Assembly: GCA_023391635.1 (NCBI GenBank)
Contig: JAEWAQ010000024.1
Location: forward strand, 1-64,000
DNA length: 64,000 nt
DNA from: Bacillota bacterium
GTDB taxonomy: Bacteria; Bacillota; Bacilli; Paenibacillales; Paenibacillaceae
Direction: 5' to 3'
The notes below the pieces were generated by a model, which was given only the letters and a program-made list of their open reading frames with translations, had not been told where the DNA came from and made no database searches. Positions 32,742-39,541 of this stretch are shown piece by piece. Numbering within the stretch: the stretch's first letter is position 1; every line of letters starts with the position of its first letter. The position numbers and the translations under genes are program-made.

Positions 32742-34007
32742 TTATTTTTGCGCTATGCTGACATTCGCCTTTTCCGCATCCTGGCTTTCCCAATACACTT
32801 CGGCGATCACTTCCGCGAGTGCATCGGCGGTCCGATAGCATTCCCTGATCGTATTCTCGATGCCGCCGATTTCGATTAGCACGCTGTCAGGCGAGACAGA
32901 TTGGTTGTACTCTCCATTGCCGTTCGCCGCGCTCTTGCCCCAGATCCCTCTGGACAACCCCGGGTATTTCTTCTCCAGCTTCTCCTGAATCCGGCTCGCG
33001 AATGCCTCGTTCTCTTTCCAATTCGGATTTTTGTGACCGATAATGAAATAGACTTGCGCGTAGTCGACACCGTTGATCTTGGCCGTCGTCTTGCTGCGTC
33101 CCTGCGAGTCCCTGTGAATATCGAAGAAAAATTGCAAGTCGTCGTTGGCTGCAAGCGCCTGCTTAACCGTCTGCTGCGAGTATTTGTAGGAGTTATTCCA
33201 ATTGTAGGACTTGATCGTGCTGGCGTAATCTTGCGAAGATTGCGCCGCGCCGATGCCCCGATCTTCCAGTTGCTTCGCCAATCTCTTGCCGACAAGCGTA
33301 ATGTTGATCTTGTCGTCGTTCGGATCCTTGTCGCCTCCTTCCAGCTCGGGCACCCAAGACTCGCGATTATGGCTATGGTAGATGAATACGACTTTGCGGG
33401 CAGCGTCATCGTCGTTGCTTTGCGGCGAAGCATTCCGATCGGGCGTTTGCTGCGAAGTTGGCGCTGGCGACTGCACCGCCGGAGGGTCGCTTGGCTGCAG
33501 CGCAGCGTGCGGGTCTGTCGGGTCTGTCGGATCCGTCGGGTCGTTGTCCGATTGTGTGCCGCCGCTGGGGCCGTGATCTTCCGGGGCTTCGGAATCTCCC
33601 CCGGAGCCGGAGCGCAGCAGCACGGACTGGTCTCGGCTCATGCCTGGCAGTTCAATGGCCAGCAAGCTTTTGGGGTCGTCCGGATTCAGGTCGGTCAGGA
33701 ACCGCAGCAGGAATACGGCCAGTTTGCTCGCTTGCAGCGGCGAAGTGGAAGCATCCGTCTTCATCTGAGGCAATTCCATGCCTAGCATCGATTCGAACAA
33801 TCGGCCGGATAAGGACGCCGCGAAGCCTTTCATCGATTGGGACGGCGACACGGTGTAGGATTGCTGGAGCATGCCGGCCAATCCTAGCAGAACAAACATG
33901 ATCATCGAACATAGACTCAGGAGGAAATAGGCGCGACCGGTAGCGACAACTTTCCGAAGCCTGCGCTGGAACAGCCGCCATGGCCCCGGAACGACAGTAC
34001 GTTTCAT
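32742..34007 (-). CDS. spoIIP: Stage II sporulation protein P (peptidoglycan hydrolase)
   Basis: Membrane-anchored amidase/endopeptidase of the engulfment DMP complex, 421 aa. Start ATG at 34007 has GGAGGG 7 bases before it. N-terminal membrane helix near 25-47 (AYFLLSLCSMIMFVLLGLAG); an Asp/Pro/Gly-rich linker (about 150-205) containing a DPTDPTDPTDPH repeat; then the catalytic domain with VVFIYHSHNRESWVPELEGG (about 222), FFFDIHRDSQGRSKT (about 303) and LIEIGGIENTIRECYRTADA, whose His and Glu residues are the expected zinc ligands. The gap to gpr is unusually long (745 bp). Confidence 0.95.
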   Translation of the reverse strand: MKRTVVPGPWRLFQRRLRKVVATGRAYFLLSLCSMIMFVLLGLAGMLQQSYTVSPSQSMKGFAASLSGRLFESMLGMELPQMKTDASTSPLQASKLAVFLLRFLTDLNPDDPKSLLAIELPGMSRDQSVLLRSGSGGDSEAPEDHGPSGGTQSDNDPTDPTDPTDPHAALQPSDPPAVQSPAPTSQQTPDRNASPQSNDDDAARKVVFIYHSHNRESWVPELEGGDKDPNDDKINITLVGKRLAKQLEDRGIGAAQSSQDYASTIKSYNWNNSYKYSQQTVKQALAANDDLQFFFDIHRDSQGRSKTTAKINGVDYAQVYFIIGHKNPNWKENEAFASRIQEKLEKKYPGLSRGIWGKSAANGNGEYNQSVSPDSVLIEIGGIENTIRECYRTADALAEVIAEVYWESQDAEKANVSIAQK

Positions 34008-34138
34008 GGATTCACCCTCCTGTCCGGACCCTCTCGGCAAGCGTCCGTCTCTCTGTGTGTACAGGTAATGAATCATATGAGAATATCGATTGGTTTAGAA
34101 CAATTCCGTGGGAGATTTATAGAGTTGGAGGTGATCCA

Positions 34139-34200
34139 CTAAGGATTCCCCCTATCTCCTAAGGAGTTTCCCCTACCCCCTAAGGAGTTTCCCCTACCCC
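34139..34200. repeat. Three tandem 20-21-bp repeats
   Basis: Units at 34139, 34159 and 34180: CTAAGGAGTTTCCCC plus TACCCC, the last two identical, the first degenerate. The plus strand just before it reads GGAGGTGATCC (34127-34137), a perfect ribosome-site sequence without a start codon. Confidence 0.85.
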
Positions 34201-34351
34201 TTAAGTCCCCCTTCCGCCGGAAGGGGGATTCCGAGGCGCTGCGCCCTCTGGACACCCGCAATTAGGATGCGTGCTGACTCCGGGACTGCGTGGAGATCCT
34301 TTTGGTTGGCGCTGTCGTGGAACTTTAAAGAACTCTGCGGACCTAACTCGC

Positions 34352-34438
34352 GCTAACGGACTCCACAGACGCTAATCCTGCACATTAAGGGTTTCCGCCA
34401 GCATTTCGAGGCAAATAAGAGCGGTGGAGTCCGTTAGC
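34352..34438. repeat. 15-bp perfect inverted repeat with 57-bp spacing
   Basis: GCTAACGGACTCCAC (34352-34366) and its exact reverse complement at 34424-34438. The stretch CAAATAAGnGCnnTnnAGTCCGTTA recurs with the start at 34412 and 34462, 50 bp apart. Confidence 0.8.
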
Positions 34439-34752
34439 TACCAAGCCCCCTTCAAAACTTCCAAATAAGCGCACTCCAGTCCGTTAAATCACAGACAGTC
34501 AAATGTCCTATTGGCGGGGGCGGACGAATGTAGAGGAGGAGAGAGCGGAGCTTAATGTCATTTTGCAACAGATGAGGTACGAGCTGCGGTGGTCTGGAGC
34601 GGAGCTTGATGTGAAATCTCCACGGCAGTGGGAATCTAGATGCGGATTTCGCGAGTAGTTGTACCTGTGGCGGAATTTACGGCAGATTGACAAGGAGCAG
34701 CCAGAGTGAAAAGGGGGCGGGAGCGAGAGCCGCCGCCCCCCTGCGGGACTAG

Positions 34753-35754
34753 TCAGTGCGTGTACGCAGCCACGTTGTCGGTGTCGACGGCTTCATGCAG
34801 GGCGGCGTTCAGGCCGCTGGCGATGATGTTCGCGATATCTTCCATGAATTTGTCGATTTCCTTCGGCGTCACGAGCAGGTCGTGGCCGAGCGGCTGCAGT
34901 ACTTCCCGCACAAGCTGCAGGCGGTCCTGCTCCGGCATGTTGCCGAATACGCCGAACAACGGCTGCGTATTGCTCGTCTGTTGCTTCATATGGTCGAATA
35001 CCATGTCCATCGTATTGTTCACGATCGTCGAGGCATATACGACTGTCGGCACGCCGATCGCCACGACGGGCACGCCGAGCGTCTCCTTCGTCAGCCCGCG
35101 CCGCTTGTTGCCGATGCCGGAGCCGGGATGAATGCCCGTGTCGGCGATCTGGATCGTCGTGTTGACCCGGTCCAGCGACTTGGCCGCCAGCGCGTCGACC
35201 GCAATGAGGAGATCGGGCTTCGCTTTCTCAACCACGCCGGCGATGATGTCGCTCGATTCGATGCCCGTCGTGCCCATGACCCCTGGAGCGATTGCGCTGA
35301 CCGGTCGGTACCCCGGCGACACGTCGCCAGGCATCAACTCGAAATAATGACGCGTAACCATGATATTCTCCACGACCAGCGGACCAAGCGCGTCCGGCGT
35401 AACGTTCCAGTTGCCCAGCCCGGCCACCAGAATGCTGCCGCTGGTGCCAACGCCGATTCGGACGAGAAACGATTCGAATTCACGTGCGAACGTAGTGGCG
35501 ACCCGATCTTGCAGTGTCGTATCCCCTTTGCGAAGCTCCGGCACTTCGAGCGTGACGTAATGCCCCGGTATTTTGCCGATTCGCTGAGCGCCTTCATCCG
35601 TCTGAATATGCATGCGTGTCACGACGATGCCATCCGTATCGTCGGTCTCCGTCCAGACTCCCGGAATGGGGCCGCCTATCGAAGCCAGTTCCTGCGCCTC
35701 CAGCGCAAGGTCGGTCCGCACGTTGTACATTTCCAATTCCGATTCGATCGACAT
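34753..35754 (-). CDS. gpr: Germination protease GPR
   Basis: Aspartic-type protease (peptidase family A25), 333 aa, that degrades small acid-soluble spore proteins during germination. It is made as an inactive zymogen with an N-terminal propeptide (about 1-16) ahead of YNVRTDLALEA, the conserved processing area. Family motifs include GIVVTRMHIQ, LVAGLGNWNVTPDALGP (about 119), GVMGTTGIESSDII and IQIADTGIHPGSGIGNKR. The start is at 35754; a later ATG is internal to the propeptide. It is preceded by a forespore-type promoter. Confidence 0.97.
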   Translation of the reverse strand: MSIESELEMYNVRTDLALEAQELASIGGPIPGVWTETDDTDGIVVTRMHIQTDEGAQRIGKIPGHYVTLEVPELRKGDTTLQDRVATTFAREFESFLVRIGVGTSGSILVAGLGNWNVTPDALGPLVVENIMVTRHYFELMPGDVSPGYRPVSAIAPGVMGTTGIESSDIIAGVVEKAKPDLLIAVDALAAKSLDRVNTTIQIADTGIHPGSGIGNKRRGLTKETLGVPVVAIGVPTVVYASTIVNNTMDMVFDHMKQQTSNTQPLFGVFGNMPEQDRLQLVREVLQPLGHDLLVTPKEIDKFMEDIANIIASGLNAALHEAVDTDNVAAYTH

Positions 35755-35773
35755 GAAGATCGGTCAGCCCCTT

Positions 35774-35803
35774 TCATATGCGGTGGAACAAGGCAATTTA
35801 TGT
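35774..35803 (-). promoter_or_regulatory. Candidate SigG-type (forespore) promoter of gpr
   Basis: On the minus strand ACATA (35799-35803), 18 bp, then CATATGA (35774-35780). This fits the SigG/SigF consensus with one mismatch and agrees with gpr being a forespore gene in Bacillus (known). It shares its last base with the divergent rpsT -35 box. Confidence 0.55.
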
Positions 35804-35831
35804 TGCGTTTTGCCCCCTTGCATGTTAGAAT
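35803..35831 (+). promoter_or_regulatory. Promoter of rpsT
   Basis: TTGCGT (35803-35808), 17-bp spacer, TAGAAT (35826-35831). It is back to back with the gpr promoter. Confidence 0.7.
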
Positions 35832-35885
35832 GTTACAAGTTGTGTGGAGAAATACGTTGGTTGTGTATGCAGGAGGTGAAAAGAT

Positions 35886-36158
35886 ATGCCGAACATCAAA
35901 TCCGCCATTAAGCGGACCAAGACGAATGAGAAACGCCGTCTGCGCAACGCTTCCCAGAAATCGTCTCTGCGTACGGCCGTTAAGCAAGCTGACCAAGCTG
36001 TCGCCGGCACGGACGTCAATGCGGCGCAAGAAGCCATCTATACCGCGCAGAAGAAATTGGACAAAGCGGTCACGAAAGGCCTCATTCATAAGAATGCTGC
36101 CGCTCGCAAGAAATCCCGCCTTGCCAAGAAGCTGAACGCCCTGTCCGCACAAGGCTAA
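35886..36158 (+). CDS. rpsT: 30S ribosomal protein S20
   Basis: 90 aa, highly basic, binds 16S rRNA early in small-subunit assembly. The opening PNIKSAIKRTKTNEKRRLRN is the family signature and the end HKNAAARKKSRLAKKLN is typical. AGGAGG precedes the ATG. It is a single gene read against its neighbours holA and gpr, the arrangement conserved in Bacilli, and it has its own promoter and terminator. Confidence 0.98.
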   Translation: MPNIKSAIKRTKTNEKRRLRNASQKSSLRTAVKQADQAVAGTDVNAAQEAIYTAQKKLDKAVTKGLIHKNAAARKKSRLAKKLNALSAQG

Positions 36159-36188
36159 TCGCCGGTGCTTGACGATAAGCGAAAGCAC

Positions 36189-36220
36189 GAAGCCATCCTC
36201 CGCGGATGGCTTCTTTCTTT
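36189..36220 (+). terminator. rpsT terminator
   Basis: GAAGCCATCC/GGATGGCTTC with a 5-base loop, then TTTCTTTA. Read from the minus strand the same stem is available to any transcript leaving holA. Confidence 0.9.
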
Positions 36221-36235
36221 ATTTGACGACCCGGA

Positions 36236-37267
36236 TCACCCGGCCCCCGCCGATGCGGTGCGCAGCAAGAACAGTTCCAGGCCTAGCGCCTTGTCCACCT
36301 GGCCCGTCTTCATCGCATAGTCCAGGTCGGCAAGCTCGGTTAACAGCCGCGCAAGCCGGTCTGTGCTGAATTTGCGCGCTTGTTCGGCCGTCACTTTGAC
36401 GGCATAGGGATGCAAGCCGAGCTGTCCGGCCATCTGCTGCGGCGGATAGCCCTGTCCGCCAAGCTCCTTCACGTACAGCATATTGCGGAACTGCCGGACG
36501 AGCAGGCCCATCAGCTTGATCGGCTCTTCCTTCTGCCGCAGCAGATCATGGTACAAGCCGAGCGCCTGCTCCGTTCGGAGCGCTGCCAACTCCTCCGTCA
36601 ATCGAAACACATTCTGTTCGACGGCCGCAGCGACCAATTGCTCGACAGCACCAGCCGTTACTGCACCGTCCGGCCCGGCATGCAGGCACAGCTTGTCCGT
36701 CTCGGCCGCGAGCGTTCGCATATCCGTACCAATTCTTCGCAGCAACGCCTCTGCCGCATCCGGCGACATTCGCCGGCCTTGTTTCTCGGCGCATCTGACA
36801 GCCCACTGCACCAATTCATCCGCCTGCAATGGCGTAAAATGAACCGCAGCATCGTAGTTTTTCACGGATTTGACCAGCTTTTTACGGTCGTCCAGCTTCT
36901 CGTGCGGCACGAGAAATACGAGCACGGTCGTCTCCAACGGCTGCGCCATATAGGAAGTCAACCGCTCGGGACGATGCTCCAGCTTGGCCGATTCTTTGCC
37001 GGATGCGAACAGCACGCTGTCCCTGACCAGCACGATCTTGCGCTCCACCAGAAACGGAGGCGTTTCAGCTTCATCAATGATGGCGTCGAGCGGCGCTTCC
37101 GACGTGTCGAACCTGACGACGGACATCGCCCGATCCGCCGGTTCGATCAACTGCTCCGCCAGCCGTTCCGTAAATTCATCCACCAGGTAAGATTCCGTGC
37201 CGAAGCATATATAGAAAGGACGCACCTTTCCTTCCCGCAATTCCCGAAAAGCTTGTCTGGCCTCCAC
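36236..37267 (-). CDS. holA: DNA polymerase III delta subunit
   Basis: 343 aa, clamp-loader subunit that opens the beta sliding clamp. GTG start. The N-terminal part has PFYICFGTESYLVDEFTERL (about 17), the degenerate AAA+ fold continues to about 210, and the C-terminal collar domain includes GLYHDLLRQKEEPIKLMGLL and AVKVTAEQARKFSTDRLARLL. The ATP site is not conserved, as normal for delta. Located between comEC and rpsT as in Bacilli, although here three genes (an ECF pair and a chemoreceptor) are inserted on the comEC side. Confidence 0.95.
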   Translation of the reverse strand: MEARQAFRELREGKVRPFYICFGTESYLVDEFTERLAEQLIEPADRAMSVVRFDTSEAPLDAIIDEAETPPFLVERKIVLVRDSVLFASGKESAKLEHRPERLTSYMAQPLETTVLVFLVPHEKLDDRKKLVKSVKNYDAAVHFTPLQADELVQWAVRCAEKQGRRMSPDAAEALLRRIGTDMRTLAAETDKLCLHAGPDGAVTAGAVEQLVAAAVEQNVFRLTEELAALRTEQALGLYHDLLRQKEEPIKLMGLLVRQFRNMLYVKELGGQGYPPQQMAGQLGLHPYAVKVTAEQARKFSTDRLARLLTELADLDYAMKTGQVDKALGLELFLLRTASAGAG

Positions 37268-37333
37268 TCGGTCCGCCCCCCATCATCTGAACCCATTATA
37301 CACGAATTGCAGCCGATCGACGCAACGAACAAA

Positions 37334-37363
37334 GAGACCGCTTCTGTCGCAAGAGGCGATCTC
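37334..37363 (-). terminator. Terminator after the anti-sigma gene
   Basis: Inverted repeat of about 12 bases with mismatches (GAGATCGCCTCT / AGAAGCGGTCTC), then TTTGTTC on the minus strand. It lies in the 234-bp gap before holA. Confidence 0.6.
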
Positions 37364-37501
37364 CTTGTCCTTGGACATCTATATCAACGTTCGTCGGCCG
37401 GTCCATGGCACCGTGCGCGAACGACCGTGACGACGTCCGGGGGACGGCGTCGACACCATCCATACAACATACGCAATCTCCATCCGAAAGGTGACGGCGA
37501 A

Positions 37502-38476
37502 TTACCGCTCGATCTCCTTCATCTCCGGAATCAGAATCGACCGCTCGTGTACATTGCCTTCGGCATCGGTATACGTATAGTTCAGCGCCGAGCTGTCAGC
37601 CTGCCACGCAAGTCCGCTGCGGGTGCCCGCGGCAGGCGCGAGTTCGTAAGAAGCTGCGCCGCTACTGTCGGCCGTGCGATAAATCTGCAGCGTGCCGTTC
37701 GTCAATACAGCCTTCCACTCGCCATCCGGCGACATCGCTTCCTCGACTTCCGGCGCCGCCTCCATGATGGACATCGGCGGGCGGTCGGCTTGGTCCTTCG
37801 GATTGATGTCGAAGCCCTTCATGCGGTCTGCCGATTCGCCACCGACCGGCGTCTCGATATCGCCCATCGACGAATTGCTGCCGCCGCCCGATTTATTTTG
37901 CAGCGATTGCCCGCTACCTTCCGAAGGCGCTTGATCCGACGTCGGTGCCTCTGCCGAAGGAATTGCTTTGCCGAATTGATCCGCAGCCCTCATATCTTTG
38001 CTCGTCGCTTCGGACTTCAGCGAATAAGCGGCAGATTCGTCTACGTTTGCCGATCCGGCTATTTGCGCCGCGTCCTTCTGCGCGTTGCTGCCGCCCAGCC
38101 CTGTGAAGAACGGCCCGTTGATGGCGAACACGGCAACGACGACGCCAAGCGCTACAACACTGGATACCCGCGCGACCCAGGCCCGGCGAGGACGATGGAT
38201 ACGACGGCCGTTCAAGGCTGCCGGCGTTGTCTCCTCCTCGGGCTGCGCTTCAAGATCATACGCGGCCAATTTCGGCAAAATCGCGTCAACCAAGCTATAC
38301 GGCGGTTCAACGCGCGGCATCTGCTCGAGACCTCGCGACAACTGAACCAGCCGATCGAGCATCGCGGCACATTCGGGGCATCGTCCGACATGATCCATCA
38401 TGAGCGACGTTTCCTGGTCGTTCAAGTCTTTATCCACATGGCGCTGCATCAGTTCCATCACCTCTTGGCAGTTCAT
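37502..38476 (-). CDS. Membrane anti-sigma factor with zinc-finger N-terminus
   Basis: 324 aa. The zf-HC2 motif is seen as MDHVGRCPECAAML (HX3CX2C, about 27-40), the part that binds an ECF sigma factor. One transmembrane helix lies near 103-122 (VSSVVALGVVVAVFAINGPF). The outer ~200 residues start with a Ser/Ala/Glu-rich disordered stretch and end in a beta-rich domain (LQIYRTADSSGAASYELAP) of unknown ligand. The start overlaps the sigma gene stop as ATGA, so the two are coupled. Inference: it holds the sigma factor at the membrane until an envelope signal arrives. Confidence 0.88.
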   Translation of the reverse strand: MNCQEVMELMQRHVDKDLNDQETSLMMDHVGRCPECAAMLDRLVQLSRGLEQMPRVEPPYSLVDAILPKLAAYDLEAQPEEETTPAALNGRRIHRPRRAWVARVSSVVALGVVVAVFAINGPFFTGLGGSNAQKDAAQIAGSANVDESAAYSLKSEATSKDMRAADQFGKAIPSAEAPTSDQAPSEGSGQSLQNKSGGGSNSSMGDIETPVGGESADRMKGFDINPKDQADRPPMSIMEAAPEVEEAMSPDGEWKAVLTNGTLQIYRTADSSGAASYELAPAAGTRSGLAWQADSSALNYTYTDAEGNVHERSILIPEMKEIER

Positions 38477-39021
38477 CCGCGGACACCCCCTTTTTGGAAA
38501 TCTCGAAGCAAGACCTGCAACTGCTGCCGGGCCCGGAATAAATAGGATTTCACCGTGTTCAATGGAAGATCCAGCGATTCGGCGATCTCGTTATAGGAGA
38601 AATCTTGCAAATAGCGCAGCACGACGACCGTGCGATGATGATCGGGCAGCTTGCCGATCGCTTCGCGGATTTCTTCCGCCGCGTAGGACAGCATCACTTC
38701 CCCTTCCACGTCGTCGCTGGCATGAAAAACAAGCTCATGCTCGTCTATCGATACGGAGGGGCGCTTTCGGCGGAATTTGTCAATGCATATATTCGTGACA
38801 ATCCGCTGAACCCAAGTCCGGAATTGCGCCTTCTCTTCATAGGAATTGATTTTCGTATAAACGCGAATGAGCGCTTCCTGCGCCGCGTCCAGCGCATCCT
38901 GCTCGTGGTTCAACAAATAATAAGCTGTGCGATATACGTGATGCTCGATTTCGCGGAGCAGCGATACGAGTGCATCCCGGTCGCCCGCTTGCGCGGCCTT
39001 GATCAGCGCCGGCTCCACCAC
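38473..39021 (-). CDS. ECF RNA polymerase sigma factor
   Basis: 182 aa from the GTG at 39021, 7 bases after AGAGG. A longer reading starting at 39060 would begin upstream of the expected transcription start. Region 2 (about 15-85) has HEQDALDAAQEALIRVYTKI and FRTWVQRIVTNICIDKFRRK; region 4 (about 115-170) has LPDHHRTVVVLRYLQDFSYNE and AESLDLPLNTVKSYLFRARQ, the -35-binding helix. It most resembles SigW-like envelope-stress factors. Followed directly by its anti-sigma factor and preceded by an ECF-type promoter, so it is probably autoregulated. Confidence 0.92.
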   Translation of the reverse strand: MVEPALIKAAQAGDRDALVSLLREIEHHVYRTAYYLLNHEQDALDAAQEALIRVYTKINSYEEKAQFRTWVQRIVTNICIDKFRRKRPSVSIDEHELVFHASDDVEGEVMLSYAAEEIREAIGKLPDHHRTVVVLRYLQDFSYNEIAESLDLPLNTVKSYLFRARQQLQVLLRDFQKGGVRG

Positions 39022-39052
39022 AGAAGATCCTCTCCTCCCCCGCACCCTCACA

Positions 39053-39079
39053 GACGACACATGGTGTCAGAAGGTTGCA
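39053..39079 (-). promoter_or_regulatory. ECF-type promoter of the sigma/anti-sigma operon
   Basis: On the minus strand TGCAACC (39073-39079), 16 bp after AACC, then CGTC (39053-39056). This is the usual -35 AAC / -10 CGTC pattern of ECF sigma factors and places the RNA start about 25 bp before the GTG start codon. Confidence 0.65.
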
Positions 39080-39345
39080 CTGCGCGTGCGAACGTTTTTG
39101 CGAATCGTTCGCCGGCAATTGCGGAACAATACTATCAGTCTAGCAAAAATAACATCTGACGCAAGTGCTTTGTGAGATTAGCGCAAACATCAAGAGGTTG
39201 TAGACGACAGCCTTCTTGTGCTGAACGATGCGCTGCCGGCTAATCAATTGACGATCCAGCGTCTAAACAAATTTTATTCCGCTTTAGATTATTGCAATTG
39301 CCGACAACAATGAAAATTAATACATACTGGACTATCAACGAGAAG

Positions 39346-39380
39346 AAACCGCGAACCATAACGATAGTCGCGGTTTTTTT
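39346..39380. terminator. Strong terminator in the MCP-sigma gap
   Basis: AAACCGCGA/TCGCGGTTT stem, seven U on the plus strand and TTTCTTC on the minus strand. In the 39085-39541 gap it is the only obvious signal besides the short reading frame just after it; the rest is AT-rich and unremarkable. On the minus strand it would end transcripts from the chemoreceptor gene. Confidence 0.8.
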
Positions 39381-39391
39381 GGAGGTATAAC

Positions 39392-39484
39392 ATGATGAAC
39401 CTTCTTGACGATAAAGCGAAATTGTTATGGCGACGGCTTGGCGGGTTGTGCCAATACGGAATTCGCTTCGAATCGTTTCCTTGA
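39392..39484 (+). CDS. Possible 30-residue peptide
   Basis: Begins MMNLLDDKAKLLWRR and ends GIRFESFP. GGAGG stands 6 bases before the ATG, an ideal ribosome site, but the start of the site is 1 base after the U tract of the terminator. It could only be made by read-through or by a leaderless start. No family recognised; may be a decayed gene end. Confidence 0.25.
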   Translation: MMNLLDDKAKLLWRRLGGLCQYGIRFESFP

Positions 39485-39541
39485 AGCCGTTCGTTCACTG
39501 CTCATGATTCATTGGGTTAGGCTGAGCGATGGCCGCGACGT

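Larger units (their letters stand above)
34008..34752. other. 745-bp intergenic region between gpr and spoIIP with several repeats
   Basis: No credible gene is seen. It holds three 20-21-bp repeat units at 34139-34200, a stem CCCCCTTCC/GGAAGGGGG at about 34206-34229, a 15-bp perfect inverted repeat spanning 34352-34438, and a further half copy 50 bp away (34462-34487). In Bacillus subtilis gpr and spoIIP are close neighbours, so this segment is an expansion. Confidence 0.6.

Noticed and set aside
34508..34693. 61-codon minus-strand reading frame in the gpr-spoIIP gap
   Set aside because: No ribosome site, no similarity to known proteins, and atypical composition.
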